A DNA stretch of 64,000 nucleotides, taken from Candidatus Aquidulcis sp. (GTDB lineage: Bacteria; Chloroflexota; Anaerolineae; Anaerolineales; UBA4823). Below the pieces are notes generated by a model, which saw only the letters and a list, made by a program, of their open reading frames with translations, did not search any database and was not told where the DNA came from. The stretch is from NCBI GenBank assembly GCA_020723385.1, contig DYIZ01000013.1, positions 1-64,000 of the forward strand, written 5' to 3'. Below, one piece after another: positions 1-11,500 of this stretch. The stretch's first letter is position 1. The number at the start of each line of letters is the position of its first letter. The position numbers and the translations under genes are program-made.

Positions 1-87
1 GCGCTGTTCGACCGGTACAGCCAGAGCGGCCTGCTGCAAGAGAATTATCAAACCTGGCTGATTCTTGGTTCAGTTGTTAAATTCTAA
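1..87 (+). CDS. C-terminal fragment of an upstream CDS (unknown product)
   Basis: Frame 1 open from base 1 to TAA at 85-87 (ALFDRYSQSGLLQENYQTWLILGSVVKF*). Confidence 0.45.
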   Translation, partial: ALFDRYSQSGLLQENYQTWLILGSVVKF

Positions 88-104
88 CCCGAACGCCCAA
101 GTAA

Positions 105-174
105 AACAGGGATGATCAGGATAGACAGGATAATCGCTCAGAATCAAATCCTGTTTATCCTTCCTATCCCTGTT
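105..174. repeat. imperfect inverted repeat (AACAGGGATgatcAGGATAgACAGGATAA ... TCCTGTTTATCCTtcCTATCCCTGTT)
   Basis: Arms read directly; lies upstream of the 194 CDS. Confidence 0.6.
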
Positions 175-193
175 AAATTCAAGGAGACACCTC

Positions 194-958
194 ATGCTCA
201 TTGCACTTACCCGCGAAGTCAGCCCTGCCATCACCCAGTGCGAGTTGACCCATCTCGAACGCCAGCCGATTGATTATGCGCTGGCTTGTAAACAGCACAG
301 CGCTTACCAGGCTGCGCTGGAAGATCTCGGCTGCAAGGTAGACCGCCTGATTTCCAGGCCAGATATGCCCGACTCGGTGTTCATCGAAGATACCGCCATT
401 GTGCTTGACGAAATTGCCATCATCACCCGGCCTGGCGCGGACTCGCGCAAGCGGGAAACCGCCAGCGTCGCCAGGGCGCTTGAAGCGTACCGCAGGCTGT
501 GCTTCATCGAAACCCCTGGCACGGTGGACGGCGGCGATGTGCTGTGCATCGGCAAGACGCTCTATGTGGGATTATCCAGCCGCAGCAACCAGGCTGCCAT
601 CGAGCAGATGCAGGGTTTCCTGGCGCCGTATGGTTACACGGTGAAAGGCGTCACCGTCACCGGCTGTCTGCATTTGAAATCAGCCGTAGCGCAAGCGGCC
701 CAGGACACGCTGCTCATCAACCGGAATTGGGTTGACCCGGCAGTTTTCGGCGACATGAAATTGATTGACGTGGATCCGGCAGAGCCTTACGCCGCCAATG
801 TGATCTTTTTAAGCAGCGGGTTACTGTACCCCACCAGCTTCCCGCGTACCCGTGAAAAGCTGGCCGCGCTCGGCGCTCGAATAAAAGCGGTGGACGTCTC
901 CGAGCTGCAAAAAGCCGAAGGCGCGGTGACGTGCTGTAGTTTGATCTTCAACAGCTAA
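194..958 (+). CDS. dimethylarginine dimethylaminohydrolase / amidinotransferase family protein
   Basis: 254 aa; D-x-VFIEDTA, GTVDGGDVL, LHLKSAV and AEGAVTCCSL motifs typical of DDAH; RBS AAGGAG upstream. Confidence 0.85.
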   Translation: MLIALTREVSPAITQCELTHLERQPIDYALACKQHSAYQAALEDLGCKVDRLISRPDMPDSVFIEDTAIVLDEIAIITRPGADSRKRETASVARALEAYRRLCFIETPGTVDGGDVLCIGKTLYVGLSSRSNQAAIEQMQGFLAPYGYTVKGVTVTGCLHLKSAVAQAAQDTLLINRNWVDPAVFGDMKLIDVDPAEPYAANVIFLSSGLLYPTSFPRTREKLAALGARIKAVDVSELQKAEGAVTCCSLIFNS

Positions 959-979
959 TGATCGAGCCGCAGGATTCCA

Positions 980-1549
980 ATGTCTGACCGCCAATTTCTG
1001 CTCTCGCTCGATAAAGAGACGCTCGTGGGCCTGCTCGAAGATCAGGCCAAAAACTGGTTGGCGCATGACGGTCTGTGGTTCCAGGCCGTCGAACAACGCT
1101 TTGGATTGGAAACAGCCGTCCAGTTAGACAAGGAAGCCTGGATCGCATTTACCCAGATCGAGGCGCGGCGCATCATGCAACGGATTGGGATAGCGCCCGG
1201 CGGGGGCCTCGCCGCCCTCGAGAAGGCGCTCCGCTTTCGGCTGTATGCCCAACTCAACGAGCAGTCGCTCCACCGTCTCGACGAGCGCACCCTGCGGTTC
1301 GAGATGAACACCTGCCGGGTGCAATCCACCCGCCAGCGTAAGGGTCTGCCTGACTTCCCGTGCAAACCAGTCGGTTTGGCTGAATACGCCTATTTCGCGC
1401 ATACGATTGACCCGCGCATCCGCACCCGCCCCATTGCATGCCCGCCTGACCCGCACCCAGAGAGTTTTTTCTGCGCCTGGCTGTTTACGCTGGAAAGCGA
1501 GCCGATCCCGGAGGGTGAGGTGCTGCCAAATACAAAGCAAGGAGGCTGA
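980..1549 (+). CDS. conserved hypothetical protein, DUF6125-like
   Basis: 189 aa; N-terminus resembles DUF6125 cytosolic proteins (LVGLLEDQAKNWLAHDGLWFQAVE). Confidence 0.6.
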   Translation: MSDRQFLLSLDKETLVGLLEDQAKNWLAHDGLWFQAVEQRFGLETAVQLDKEAWIAFTQIEARRIMQRIGIAPGGGLAALEKALRFRLYAQLNEQSLHRLDERTLRFEMNTCRVQSTRQRKGLPDFPCKPVGLAEYAYFAHTIDPRIRTRPIACPPDPHPESFFCAWLFTLESEPIPEGEVLPNTKQGG

Positions 1550-1560
1550 AAAATTACCTT

Positions 1561-2280
1561 ATGCAACTATACTTCATCCGCCACGCACAATCTGCCAACA
1601 ACCTGCTTTGGGATAAGACCGGCTCGGGCAAAGGGCGCAGTTGCGATCCTGCCCTGACCGATGTCGGCCAACAGCAGGCGAGATACCTGGCTGATTTTCT
1701 CTTGCAAGGCAACCCCGGGCTGTCGTGGAATGGCCGGGATGCTCAGAATGTCGCCGGTTTTGGACTCACCCATCTCTACACCAGCTTGATGCTGCGCGCA
1801 GTTGAAACCGGGATGATTCTCGCTGAAAAATTGGGTTTACCGCTCACAGCCTGGCCCGATCTGCACGAGGGGGGTGGTATCTATCTGGATGATGATCAGG
1901 AAAACCCGGTCGGCCAGCCCGGTAACAACCGGGAATACTTCGAAAGTCATTACCCAAAGCTGGGCTTACCAGATACACTTGGCCCCGATGGCTGGTGGAA
2001 CCGCCCTTTCGAGCCGCGCGAAGACCGCCCTGTGCGCGCCCGCCGTCTTCTGGATGAGCTGCATGACCGTCATGGCGGCACAGAGCATCGCGTAGCGGTT
2101 ATCGGCCATGGCGGATTTTATAATCATATTCTGGCGGTGTTGCTCAATCTGCCTACCAAAGAAGGTTACTGGTTCGTGCTCAACAATGCTGCTATTACCC
2201 GTATTGATTTTCCTGGGGAATGGATAGATGTGGTTTACATGAACCGCGCCGAGTTTTTGCCCCGGGATATGATTACTTGA
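1561..2280 (+). CDS. histidine phosphatase family protein
   Basis: 239 aa; N-terminal LYFIRHAQS (RHG motif) and VAVIGHGGF second His. Confidence 0.85.
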   Translation: MQLYFIRHAQSANNLLWDKTGSGKGRSCDPALTDVGQQQARYLADFLLQGNPGLSWNGRDAQNVAGFGLTHLYTSLMLRAVETGMILAEKLGLPLTAWPDLHEGGGIYLDDDQENPVGQPGNNREYFESHYPKLGLPDTLGPDGWWNRPFEPREDRPVRARRLLDELHDRHGGTEHRVAVIGHGGFYNHILAVLLNLPTKEGYWFVLNNAAITRIDFPGEWIDVVYMNRAEFLPRDMIT

Positions 2281-2314
2281 GTTATTCAAATCTTATCGGT
2301 AGGAGTTATTACCA

Positions 2315-3148
2315 GTGTCCCGCACAAAACATCTTTACGATTTCATCAGCCGCCTGTGGCCCTTAACCCGCACCGCCTTCCGCATGAGCCGCCAGCCCAT
2401 CGTCGGCCAGGTCATCCAGCCTTTTTATAGCACTCGCCTCCATCAAGCCACGATCATTCCGGTCAACGAAGCTGTCGCCACGGGTGACAATGTCGCTTTA
2501 CCGTATACGCTGCTCGAATCGTTAGCGCAGCGCGCCTCAGCCCGCTTCCTCATGGCTGACTGCCTGTGCCGGTCAAGCCACGATTGTCAGAGCCACCCGC
2601 ACACCCTCGGCTGCCTCTATCTCGGCGACGGGGCGGCGCAAATCAACCCAAAAATGGGCCGCCTGGCGACCGTTGACGAGTCCCTGGCACACATCCAGAC
2701 CGCGATGAGTAGCGGCTTGATGCCGCTCATCGTTCACACCGTCTTCGACGCTTACCTGCTAGGCATCAATTACAACCGGATGCTCACCATCTGCTTTTGC
2801 TGTGATTGCTGCTGCGCCGTGCGCAATGGCCTTCGGCTCGGACCATCGAAATTCAGGAATATCGTTCAGCGACTGCCGGGGGTAAGCGTGGAGATCACCA
2901 CAGACTGCATCGAATGCGGTCGCTGCCAGGAAGTTTGTCATGTGCGGGCGATCACCCTGCCCTCACAGGATCATGGTTTGGGTATGGTCAGCGACGATTG
3001 CAAGGGGTGCGGCGAATGTGTGGCAGCCTGCCCCGTTGGGGCAATCCACCTGCGGGTAGACGACGAGACGCAGGTGCTCAGCCAGCTTATGCTGCGCATC
3101 GAAAAACGCACCGACATTGGAAACGATAAATCCACCAAACGTGTATAA
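2315..3148 (+). CDS. 4Fe-4S dicluster-type iron-sulfur protein
   Basis: 277 aa; C-terminal CIECGRCQEVCHV and CKGCGECVAACPVGA motifs plus extra Cys clusters (CLCRSSHDC, CFCCDCCC). Confidence 0.8.
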   Translation: MSRTKHLYDFISRLWPLTRTAFRMSRQPIVGQVIQPFYSTRLHQATIIPVNEAVATGDNVALPYTLLESLAQRASARFLMADCLCRSSHDCQSHPHTLGCLYLGDGAAQINPKMGRLATVDESLAHIQTAMSSGLMPLIVHTVFDAYLLGINYNRMLTICFCCDCCCAVRNGLRLGPSKFRNIVQRLPGVSVEITTDCIECGRCQEVCHVRAITLPSQDHGLGMVSDDCKGCGECVAACPVGAIHLRVDDETQVLSQLMLRIEKRTDIGNDKSTKRV

Positions 3149-3180
3149 TTGTTTAAACAAAATCGAAAGGAGAAGCCGAC

Positions 3181-3648
3181 ATGAAAGGGAATGACCAGGT
3201 CATCGCTACACTGAACGATCTCTTGTCTGATGAGCTAACCGCAATCAGCCAATATATGGTTCACGCCGAAATGTGTGACAACTGGCGCTACGAGAAACTT
3301 GCCAAAGCCGCCGAGGGGCGGGCCATAGACGAGATGAAACATGCCGAAAAACTCATCGGGCGTATCCTGTTCCTGGAAGGCATCCCGGTGGTGAGCAATT
3401 TGAAGAAAATCCACATCGGGATTGATGTCCCCAGCCAACATGAGAACGACACAGATGCCGAAGTAGACGCAGTAAAAGTCTATAACGCCGCCATCAAGAT
3501 AACCGTTGATGCCAGCGACAATGGCACGCGTGAGCTGCTCGAGTCAATTCTCAAGGATGAGGAAGCTCATCTCGATTGGCTCGAAGCCCAGCTCTCCCAG
3601 ATCGAACAAATGGGTATCCAGACCTATCTTGTCGAGCAGATTGGATAA
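3181..3648 (+). CDS. bfr: bacterioferritin
   Basis: 155 aa; ferritin-like four-helix sequence with ELTAISQY, DEMKHAE and DEEAHLDW iron ligands. Confidence 0.88.
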   Translation: MKGNDQVIATLNDLLSDELTAISQYMVHAEMCDNWRYEKLAKAAEGRAIDEMKHAEKLIGRILFLEGIPVVSNLKKIHIGIDVPSQHENDTDAEVDAVKVYNAAIKITVDASDNGTRELLESILKDEEAHLDWLEAQLSQIEQMGIQTYLVEQIG

Positions 3649-3671
3649 CGATTGGGCAGGCAGAAGATCAC

Positions 3672-3707
3672 GCTGGCCCTGGCATACGCGACTATGCCAG
3701 GGCCAGC
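3672..3707. terminator. perfect hairpin between convergent bfr and GH1 genes
   Basis: GCTGGCCCTGGCATA-CGCGAC-TATGCCAGGGCCAGC. Confidence 0.65.
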
Positions 3708-3732
3708 TCACCCAAGGAGAAGAAGATATCGT

Positions 3733-5124
3733 TTAGATCGTCAATCCATTACCGGCAATTACCTGCCGGTACCACAGGGCGCTGTCTTTGGGTAACCGTT
3801 TTTGGGTGGCAAAATCAACCCAATACAGGCCGAAGCGCTGGGCGAAGCCGTGCGCCCACTCGAAATTATCCATAATTGACCAGGTAAAATATCCAGCCAG
3901 CGGCACGCCATTTTGAATAGCCCGGTGAGCCGCTTCCAGATGGCTGCGCAGGTATGCGATGCGCCGCTCGTCGTGGATTTGCCCGGCAGCATCCGGCCCG
4001 TCGGAATAGCTGGCGCCGTTTTCGGTGATGTAGATCTTGCGCGGCTGATATTCGTAGTTGACGCGGTTGAGCAGGCGGTACAGCCCCTCGGGGAAGACCT
4101 CCCAGCGCATCTCCGTCCACTCTGATTCGGGGGCGACGTGGACCGTCCGAGGCTGGTTCTGATGCTCAGGAATCACCGGACTGCGCTGCACCGACCGGCT
4201 GTAATAGTTCACTCCCAGGAAATCTATCGGTTGGGCAATCGCCTGCAGATCGCCGGATTTGACAAAGCCCCAATCGCCGTCGGTGAGGGGAATCGTTGGC
4301 GGCAGAAAACCTTGGGCCGCATATTCGAGCACCTTATCAGCCGGATAACCGCGCCCAAACACGGGATCGAGGAACCAGCGGTTGAAGAAGCCGTCGAAAT
4401 AACGGAAAGCATCGTAATCCTCCGGGCTGGGCGAGGCCGGCTCAGTGGGGATCAAATTGAGAACGATGCCCACCTCCGACTGCGGGCTGTTGCGCCGGAT
4501 GGCTGGCAAAGCCAGGCCATGCCCTAAAAGCAAATGATGCGCAGCCGCAAGGGCGGATTTCCAATCATGATGCCCGGGGGCGTGCTCGCCAATCTGATAT
4601 CCCAGCAGGCTCGAACACCACGGCTCATTGAGCGTCATCCAATGCTTCACGCGGTCGCCCAGGCGGCGGGAGACAACGTCGGCGTATTCGACGAACGCTT
4701 CGGCAGTCGCCCGCGCCGGCCAGCCGCCTTCATCCTGCAAGGCTTGCGGCAAATCCCAATGGTAGAGCGTGACAAACGGCTGGATTCCGGCTTCGAGCAG
4801 TCCATCCACCAGCCGGGAATAGAAATCTAGGCCTTTCGGATTGACTGCGCCGCGTCCTTGGGGGAGGATACGCGGCCATGAGATCGAGAACCGGTAGCCA
4901 TTTACTCCCAATTCCTTGTGAATGGCAATGTCCTCCTGCCAGCGATGATAGTGGTCGCAGGCCACGTTGCCCATTTCGCCCCGCTCGATATGGCCGGGCG
5001 TGTGTGAAAACCGATCCCAAATGGATTCGCCTTTGCCGTCTTCGTTCCAGGCCCCTTCGATTTGATACGAGGAGGTGGCTGTGCCCCAGAAAAAGCCCTG
5101 GGGAAATTTGAGTTTCGTTGTCAT
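3733..5124 (-). CDS. beta-glucosidase, GH1
   Basis: Starts MTTKLKFPQGFFWGTATSSYQIEGAW; TLNEPW acid/base and YITENGA nucleophile motifs; start chosen at 5124 rather than 5199. Confidence 0.93.
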   Translation of the reverse strand: MTTKLKFPQGFFWGTATSSYQIEGAWNEDGKGESIWDRFSHTPGHIERGEMGNVACDHYHRWQEDIAIHKELGVNGYRFSISWPRILPQGRGAVNPKGLDFYSRLVDGLLEAGIQPFVTLYHWDLPQALQDEGGWPARATAEAFVEYADVVSRRLGDRVKHWMTLNEPWCSSLLGYQIGEHAPGHHDWKSALAAAHHLLLGHGLALPAIRRNSPQSEVGIVLNLIPTEPASPSPEDYDAFRYFDGFFNRWFLDPVFGRGYPADKVLEYAAQGFLPPTIPLTDGDWGFVKSGDLQAIAQPIDFLGVNYYSRSVQRSPVIPEHQNQPRTVHVAPESEWTEMRWEVFPEGLYRLLNRVNYEYQPRKIYITENGASYSDGPDAAGQIHDERRIAYLRSHLEAAHRAIQNGVPLAGYFTWSIMDNFEWAHGFAQRFGLYWVDFATQKRLPKDSALWYRQVIAGNGLTI

Positions 5125-5208
5125 GAGTAGGGTTCCTTGTTTCGATTTGTAGTCTAGGGCCTTGCGCCCGTGCCTTGAGCCTGTTTTAACCGCCCACAAG
5201 GGGCTAGG

Positions 5209-5658
5209 CTACAAGCTTACGTGCCTCGCGCCGTCTTTCCAGCAATCCCGAGCCAGTTCTATAATCTGCTGCTTCTGCTCATCCGACAGCTTGATCTCTG
5301 GTGAGTTGTGGTTATCGGTGTCCCGGTTTTCGATGATCAACACCATCGCATCCGGGTCGAGAGTGTGGGTGTGCCAGCTTCCTTTTTTGACGTTGTACAG
5401 CTTCATCGGCTGCATGTCTACAGCGTGAATGACAGTAATTTGCTGGCTGCCTTCGCCAAAGAACAGGATGCACCGTCCCTCGAGTAAAACGAACACCTCA
5501 TCGGTTTCATCGTGGCGCTGCATTTTACCGATATTTTGTGGCAGCAGTTCGTCAATATAACGCAGGATCGCTACCCGCCAGGCTTCGTAATCCACCAGGG
5601 GTTGGTATCCAATCCCGCGGAATTCGCGAATTTCGAGAAAAGATTCAGTCAGAGCCAT
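5209..5658 (-). CDS. cupin-domain protein
   Basis: 149 aa; cupin pattern HDETDEVFVLLEGRCILFFG ... GSWHTHTLDPDAMVLIIE. Confidence 0.75.
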   Translation of the reverse strand: MALTESFLEIREFRGIGYQPLVDYEAWRVAILRYIDELLPQNIGKMQRHDETDEVFVLLEGRCILFFGEGSQQITVIHAVDMQPMKLYNVKKGSWHTHTLDPDAMVLIIENRDTDNHNSPEIKLSDEQKQQIIELARDCWKDGARHVSL

Positions 5659-5687
5659 TACAAAACCTCCAACCGTTGAAAAGAGTC

Positions 5688-5766
5688 AACGCAAAGTCGC
5701 AAAGTTGCAGAGACGCGGAGTTTTATTATTTCTCTCTGCGACTCAAAAACTCTGCGACTCTGCGTT
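5688..5766. repeat. imperfect inverted repeat upstream of the cupin gene (AACGCAAAGTCGCAAAG ... CTCTGCGACTCTGCGTT)
   Basis: Arms read directly. Confidence 0.6.
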
Positions 5767-5800
5767 AAATCTTTCTGCATATCCGGTAGATCACAGTTTC

Positions 5801-8525
5801 TCATATCACGCGCTCCAATGCCACATCCAGCCGGTGACGGCGCCGCGCGGCGAGCGAGGCGATCAACTGGCGGGGCAGGATCACGCCGCGTCCATCCAAT
5901 GCCACGGTCACAGCATCGCCATCAATTGTCACACCCCGGACAGCGTATTGCCCATAATCCAACCGGCCAGGGTTGTGAAATACGATTTCCAGGTCGCGCC
6001 CGGCAAATTGGGTCAGCACCGCCGCCTCCCCCGCCCCATTGAATTGTTCAGCCGCCAGTTTCGGATCGAGCGCCAGGCTGCCCATGCACGCCGCGCACCC
6101 CGAAAACCTGGGTCAGCAGGGTCAGCAGGTACCAGCTTGCCGACCCGGTGAGATACGTGTACAGCCCGCGCCCGCCCGGCTCGACGTATTCGGGGAGACC
6201 AGGGTAAATGCGCGCGAGCGGGAAATCCTGGCAGTGGCAGTACAATCCATGCAAGGCCCGGTAGCCTTCACGCACGAAACCGCGCTGGTAGAGCGCATTG
6301 GCGTACATCACGTGCATGTGGCTGAACATAGCCCCGTTTTCCTTGTGGCCGTAGGCATAACCGAAGCAGCGCCCCAGGTTATGGGGCATCTCGCCAAAGG
6401 ATGTATTCAGCCGGTAACCGCCGGTTTCAGCATCGTACAGATAACGATCGGCGGCGCGGACGATTTGACCGGCTTGCTCATCAGTGGCGACGGCTCCCAT
6501 CAGGGTGAAAACCTGGCCGGTGAGGGTCATGCGCACCCCGTTGGGGTGATCGCCCTCGACGCGCTGCCCGTCATCGTCGTAATAACCGTTGAACCAGCCA
6601 AATCCGTCTCGATCCTGGAGCCACTCGTCGGCTCGCAGGTGCGCGTAAAGCCAATCGGCCTTGGCTTTCAGATCATCCGAGAGGGAGCGCAGCCCGATGC
6701 GTGCAGTTTCCCCGCTGGCTTTTTGCTGCCCGGCGGAGAAATACGCCGCCAGGCGCGCCTGCTTGGCCTCGGGCAAGGCGTAATCCACCGGAGCTGAGAG
6801 CGTATCCAGCAGCGGCAGCAGCTCGACCGCCAAATCCACCTCGGGCGCGACACGTTTCTCCAATTCGAGCAGGAGCTGGCTCAAATCGAGCAAATTGCTG
6901 GCGTACAGCGCCGTAAACGCCACACTCTCACCTCGGCTGGGAGCCATATCCAGCCCATCGTTCCAATCAGCATTCTCCAACAGCATATTGTTGTGCGCGC
7001 CGACGTTGAAGAACGCGACCAGGTGCTGGACGAGGAGGTGCTCGAGAATGCTGCCCCGATAGATTTCACCCGAGGCAGTTCGCAACTGCGTGCCCTGCTC
7101 CGGCTGCCAGGATTCGTCAACCTGGCGGGCGCGGCAGATATGCTGATCCTTGAAATAGGCTTGCTGGTGCAGCAGGAAAGCCAGGTCGCCGCTCTGATCA
7201 ATGTACAGGCGCGTGGTCAGGTAAGGCCACGCGCCGTGATCCATCCACACGCGGGCGATATTGTTGCGGTCGGCGGCAAACTCACCGGGCCGCGCCCCGA
7301 TGATGGTGGCATTCGTCCCATCCAGGCGCACACCGGCGAAATAATCGAACAACAGCCCGCCAACCGACTCCGGTTCCATCATCAGCAGCGCCAGGCAGTC
7401 TTGCCACAGGTCACGCCAGCCGCGCCCGCCGCGCCCATAATCGTGTGCAGGCAGGAACGAGTTGCCGTACAGGCGGCGCAGCACCGGCTGGAGCGCCACC
7501 CACTTCAGCCACATATCGAAAGACCGCTCGCCGGTGCGAAAATCGAGCGCCATCTGTTTCTTCTGCCAATGGCGGGTGTTGCGCTGAAACCAATCATCGA
7601 AGAGCGCTGCGCTGCCGTAGCGGGCGGTCAGCGCCGCGGGGTCGCCGCCGCGCCCGGTGATTGCCAGGATAACGATATACGCCTGCGAACCACCCGGGGG
7701 CAGCGTCACCTGCCGGAAGCGCAGCCCCCCCATGGCCTCGCAGCCTTCGCGCTCGCTCCCGGCAGCGTAAACCACAGGCAGGTTTTCGACCACCGCCCGC
7801 GGCCAATCCAGGCAGCCGCCCTCGCCCACGAATTCGGCCAGCGTGGGGAAAAAACCTTCCGGGGGAGTCCCATCGCCTTCCGCGCCGAGCGCACTGTAAG
7901 CAGTGCTATTCGGCGTGTGGCCGCGCTCATCGAACGACAGCGTCGGGCAAACGGTGACGCCATACTCGCTGGTTCGAATGCGATGCAACAGCGCCGTGAC
8001 GTGCCGGTGATCTCGTAAATTGTCGGCGGAACGGCCGTAGAGCGGGATGGCGGCGGTGGGCGTGAGGGTCAGCGGCTGGCTGGAAATATTGGTTAGCGTG
8101 ACTTTCAGCAATTCGACGCGGTCGTCGCTGGGCGGGACGAAGCTGGTTAGCTCGGCGCGCAGCCCCATGGTTTCCGACTGCCGGGTGAGGCGGTGCCAGA
8201 GCGGGCCTGCCGTGAGCGCGGTCGTTTCATCGCTGCCGGGCTGGCGGGCAATCTGCGCCGCTGAAGCGCCCGCTGCCGACCAGGCGCCATGCCCCTCGAC
8301 ATACACCCAGAAATTGCGCCCACTGCGAGAGTGATGCAAATCTTCCAGCGAGACGGGAGCCAACAGGAAGTGATGCTGGTCGCTTTTCAGGTCGCCGTGC
8401 AGGGTGGGCGTGATGGAGGCCATCATGCGCGCCTCGTTGACCAGCGGGAAATAGAGGTAACTGGTTTGCTGAGGTTCGTCCAGCTCGAACGTGCCCCATT
8501 CGTCCAAGAAGCGCCACTGGTTCAT
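5801..8525 (-). CDS. GH94-type glycoside phosphorylase with apparent C-terminal frameshift (ORF 6048..8525 plus 5801..6085)
   Basis: HNNMLLENADWNDGLD motif; C-terminal 94 aa (MGSLALDPKLAAEQFNGAGEAAVLTQFAGRDLEIVFHNP...) continues in another frame. Confidence 0.8.
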
Positions 8526-11500
8526 GCTGCGCCCCCTTTGAGGGCAAACTCAACGTGAATGGCTGTCACCAGCCCCCGGCGCGCCATGTCAGCGTAAGGC
8601 GCGCCGATCAATCCGCCGGGAATCTCGACAGTGCTTCCGTCGGCGAGGTGCAGGGTGTTCCTCGTGACTGCCAGCCCCGGCAAATCCCGGTTCGCTCCCG
8701 CGTTTGCTCCCCCATCCGCTCCCCCATTTGTTCCCGCCGGACGACGCGGTTGCGCGCAACCGGCGTCCGGCGGCTCAGGCGTGGACTTTCGTCCACTTGG
8801 AGCTATAGTCTTTGATTGATCGCTTCTGCCAAAAGTATCCAATCGTCCGGGATTGTGATAAGTCACCATGCAGTTACCGAGAAACTGGAAAGACAGCGCG
8901 CCCTCCTCGGTGAACAACCATCCCGGGAGGATGGGACGCAGCGACAGGCAAAGCTGCCCCTCCCGAACAACGAACGGCTGCAACCCGGCCATCATCATGT
9001 GCCAGATGCTTAGAAATTCCGCCGTCGAGCCGCTCAACCGGGCGACGAACCCGCCGCCGTGCAGGCTCTCATCGGGATGAGCGCTGCTGACGATGAAAGA
9101 CGAGTTCTCCAGCGGGCTGCGCCCATAAACCTTCGGGTCAAGGAAAGGCGGCAGGGCGTGGGGTAGCTCCTGGAAGAATTCCTCGTACAGCCCGGCTTTG
9201 AGCATTTCCAGCAAATATTTGAATTCCATGTGCAGCCAGATGGACTCGTTCTCCAGCCAGCCGGGGGTAAAGGCGCGGGCGCGGCCGATGGCGGCGGGCT
9301 GATCGGCGAGCGAGGCGTTGACTTTGTACATTTTCAGCTTCGCGTCGAACAGCGGGCTGGATTTGACCTGCTGGTAAAGCTGGCGCGCCGCCTCGGGGGA
9401 TTTTTGCAGCTTGAGGGCGTGCACTGGCCCCTCGAGAAACGCAGGTAACGCCCGCGGCTGAAAACGGGTGGCGCGCACGCGGGAGCGTCCTTGCCCATCG
9501 GTCAATTCCTGGCCTTGTGCATCCTGTAGAATCTCGTAGGCTTCAACGTCGAAGGTGAAATATGTTGGCGGGAAACCGCCGTTCAGTTCCACCGCGCGGG
9601 TGATGCCCGCCTGCACCTTCGCCAGAAAAGCCTGGAGGATTCCCGCCAGCTCGCCGAAGCTGATCAGCTTGCACAGGCCATCGAAACCCAGGCAAATCCG
9701 CTTGCGGTAGGCTTCTCTTTCTGAAGCAACCGCGTCCCAATACTCGAAGTCGCGCTCTGGCCTTTTGGATGCGGTGAACGCCCGCAGGTGTGCGGCGATC
9801 TTGACAAGCAACTCATGTACTTCCAGCGGCAGTTCCGCCGAACATTGGCCTTTTTCCTTCATCGCCGCCAGCAAAAACTCCAGCAGGCGCTGTAACTCGT
9901 AGGATTCGGGGATCGAGGAGCCGAAGAGCGCTGGCAGCCCGTTGAGAGCGTCGTACCAGCCGGGTTTACCGGCCTCCATCTCGATGCCCATCCCCCACGG
10001 GTCGAGCGTGGCAAATTTGATCATAGCCAGGCTGACCAGCTTGACGAACAATGTGGTGCGGTAGACCTCGCCGCGCCCGTGGTCGCTCCGCATCAGGTGC
10101 GGCGATTCGCTGCGCGTGGCGATGAGGGCTGCTTTTTGCTCGTCTTCGGCCACCGCGTTGAGCTGCCGCACACCGCTGCCCACCAGCACGTATTTTTCGG
10201 CGCGCGGGCAAACGATGTGGGGGTTATCGTAAAACGTGTAAACCGGCTCATCGTGCAGCAGCGCGTCCTTGCGCTCCGGGTAGATCGCCAGGTAAGCCTC
10301 GATCAAATCGAGGTTGTATGTCCAATGGTCAATCCAATACCCCTCACCGGGGTCGGCTTCGAAGTGCTGTTCGGCTTCGGTCAGAACACGCTTCAAGAAT
10401 TCGGCGGGCGCGATCTCAAGGGGGAGATCATGATCAGCGATGAATTTGAGCAGCTCGCCGGGGGTGAACGGGCGGGCGAGGATGCTCTCCAGGATTTCGG
10501 GCGACCCGGTCAATGCCAGCAGTCCCGCCCGCCGGGCCAGCGGCGCCGTAAACCGGCTGCCGCGAATCACCAGCGGGTTGTAACCATCGGCCTGGATCAG
10601 ATTGACGAACGAAACAATGTCGAAATTACCCACCTGCGGATTCAACATCACATCGCAGCGCCGGTTTTGATTCACATCGCGGTACGCGCCATTGCCCTGC
10701 GAATACGGCTCAGCGGCCTGGAAGAAGGCGTTGTAATCCCGTTCAAGGTCGCCATGGCGGCGTGAGTAAATGTGATAGATAAACGGCTTTTCGCTGCTTC
10801 CCAGGCAGACAGGCCAGCCGCCGCGCAGCACGTTGTCGAGGAAATTCTGCTGGCAGTAGGCATCGAACAAAACCAGCCCAGTATGAGTGGAAACCGTATT
10901 GCTCAGATCGGCCGTCAGGCGGCTGGCTTCGATGCGTTTCTCGCGCAGGTAGCCGGGCTGAGTCAGGCGGCCACGCAGCCCGTTGGCGATCTCGACGCTG
11001 CGGGCGTAACCGACGAGGGCCGACAGCGTGATCGATTCGCCCTCCCCAAGGTTGAACGGCGCGCCAAAGAAGCCGCACGGCGTCTGGCCGGAAGCGACCT
11101 GCCGCTGCTGGAGAAGTTCAACCAACGGGCGCTGCAAGAAACCCTGGGGGAGGCTCAACGAGGTGTCTTGAGAAAAGACGAGGCGGGGGTCAACGATAGC
11201 GGGGAGCAGTACGCCCCCTTTCGCCAGCCCATCCCCCATCGGAGTTCTTCCGATGGGGGAGGCCGGGAGGGGGTCCGTGAATGCCAGGTAGAAATACCCA
11301 GCCTGGAATTCTTCCACCTCGGCAGTATCAGCGATGCTGGCGTGGACACGGTAGAATGGAACGCCTGCTTCGAGGTTAAAGACCGACATCCAGGCTTCTA
11401 CGGTGCGGCTCATTTCCTTGAGAAACCAGTGACCAACCCCACAAGGAACCACTACCGGCAGGCCGTCCAATACCTCACCCGCTATGGGTTGGGAGGCAGT

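Noticed and set aside
6993-8018. 341-aa ORF on + antisense to GH94
   Set aside because: Shadow ORF in GC-rich DNA; the antisense frame carries convincing GH94 motifs and this one has none
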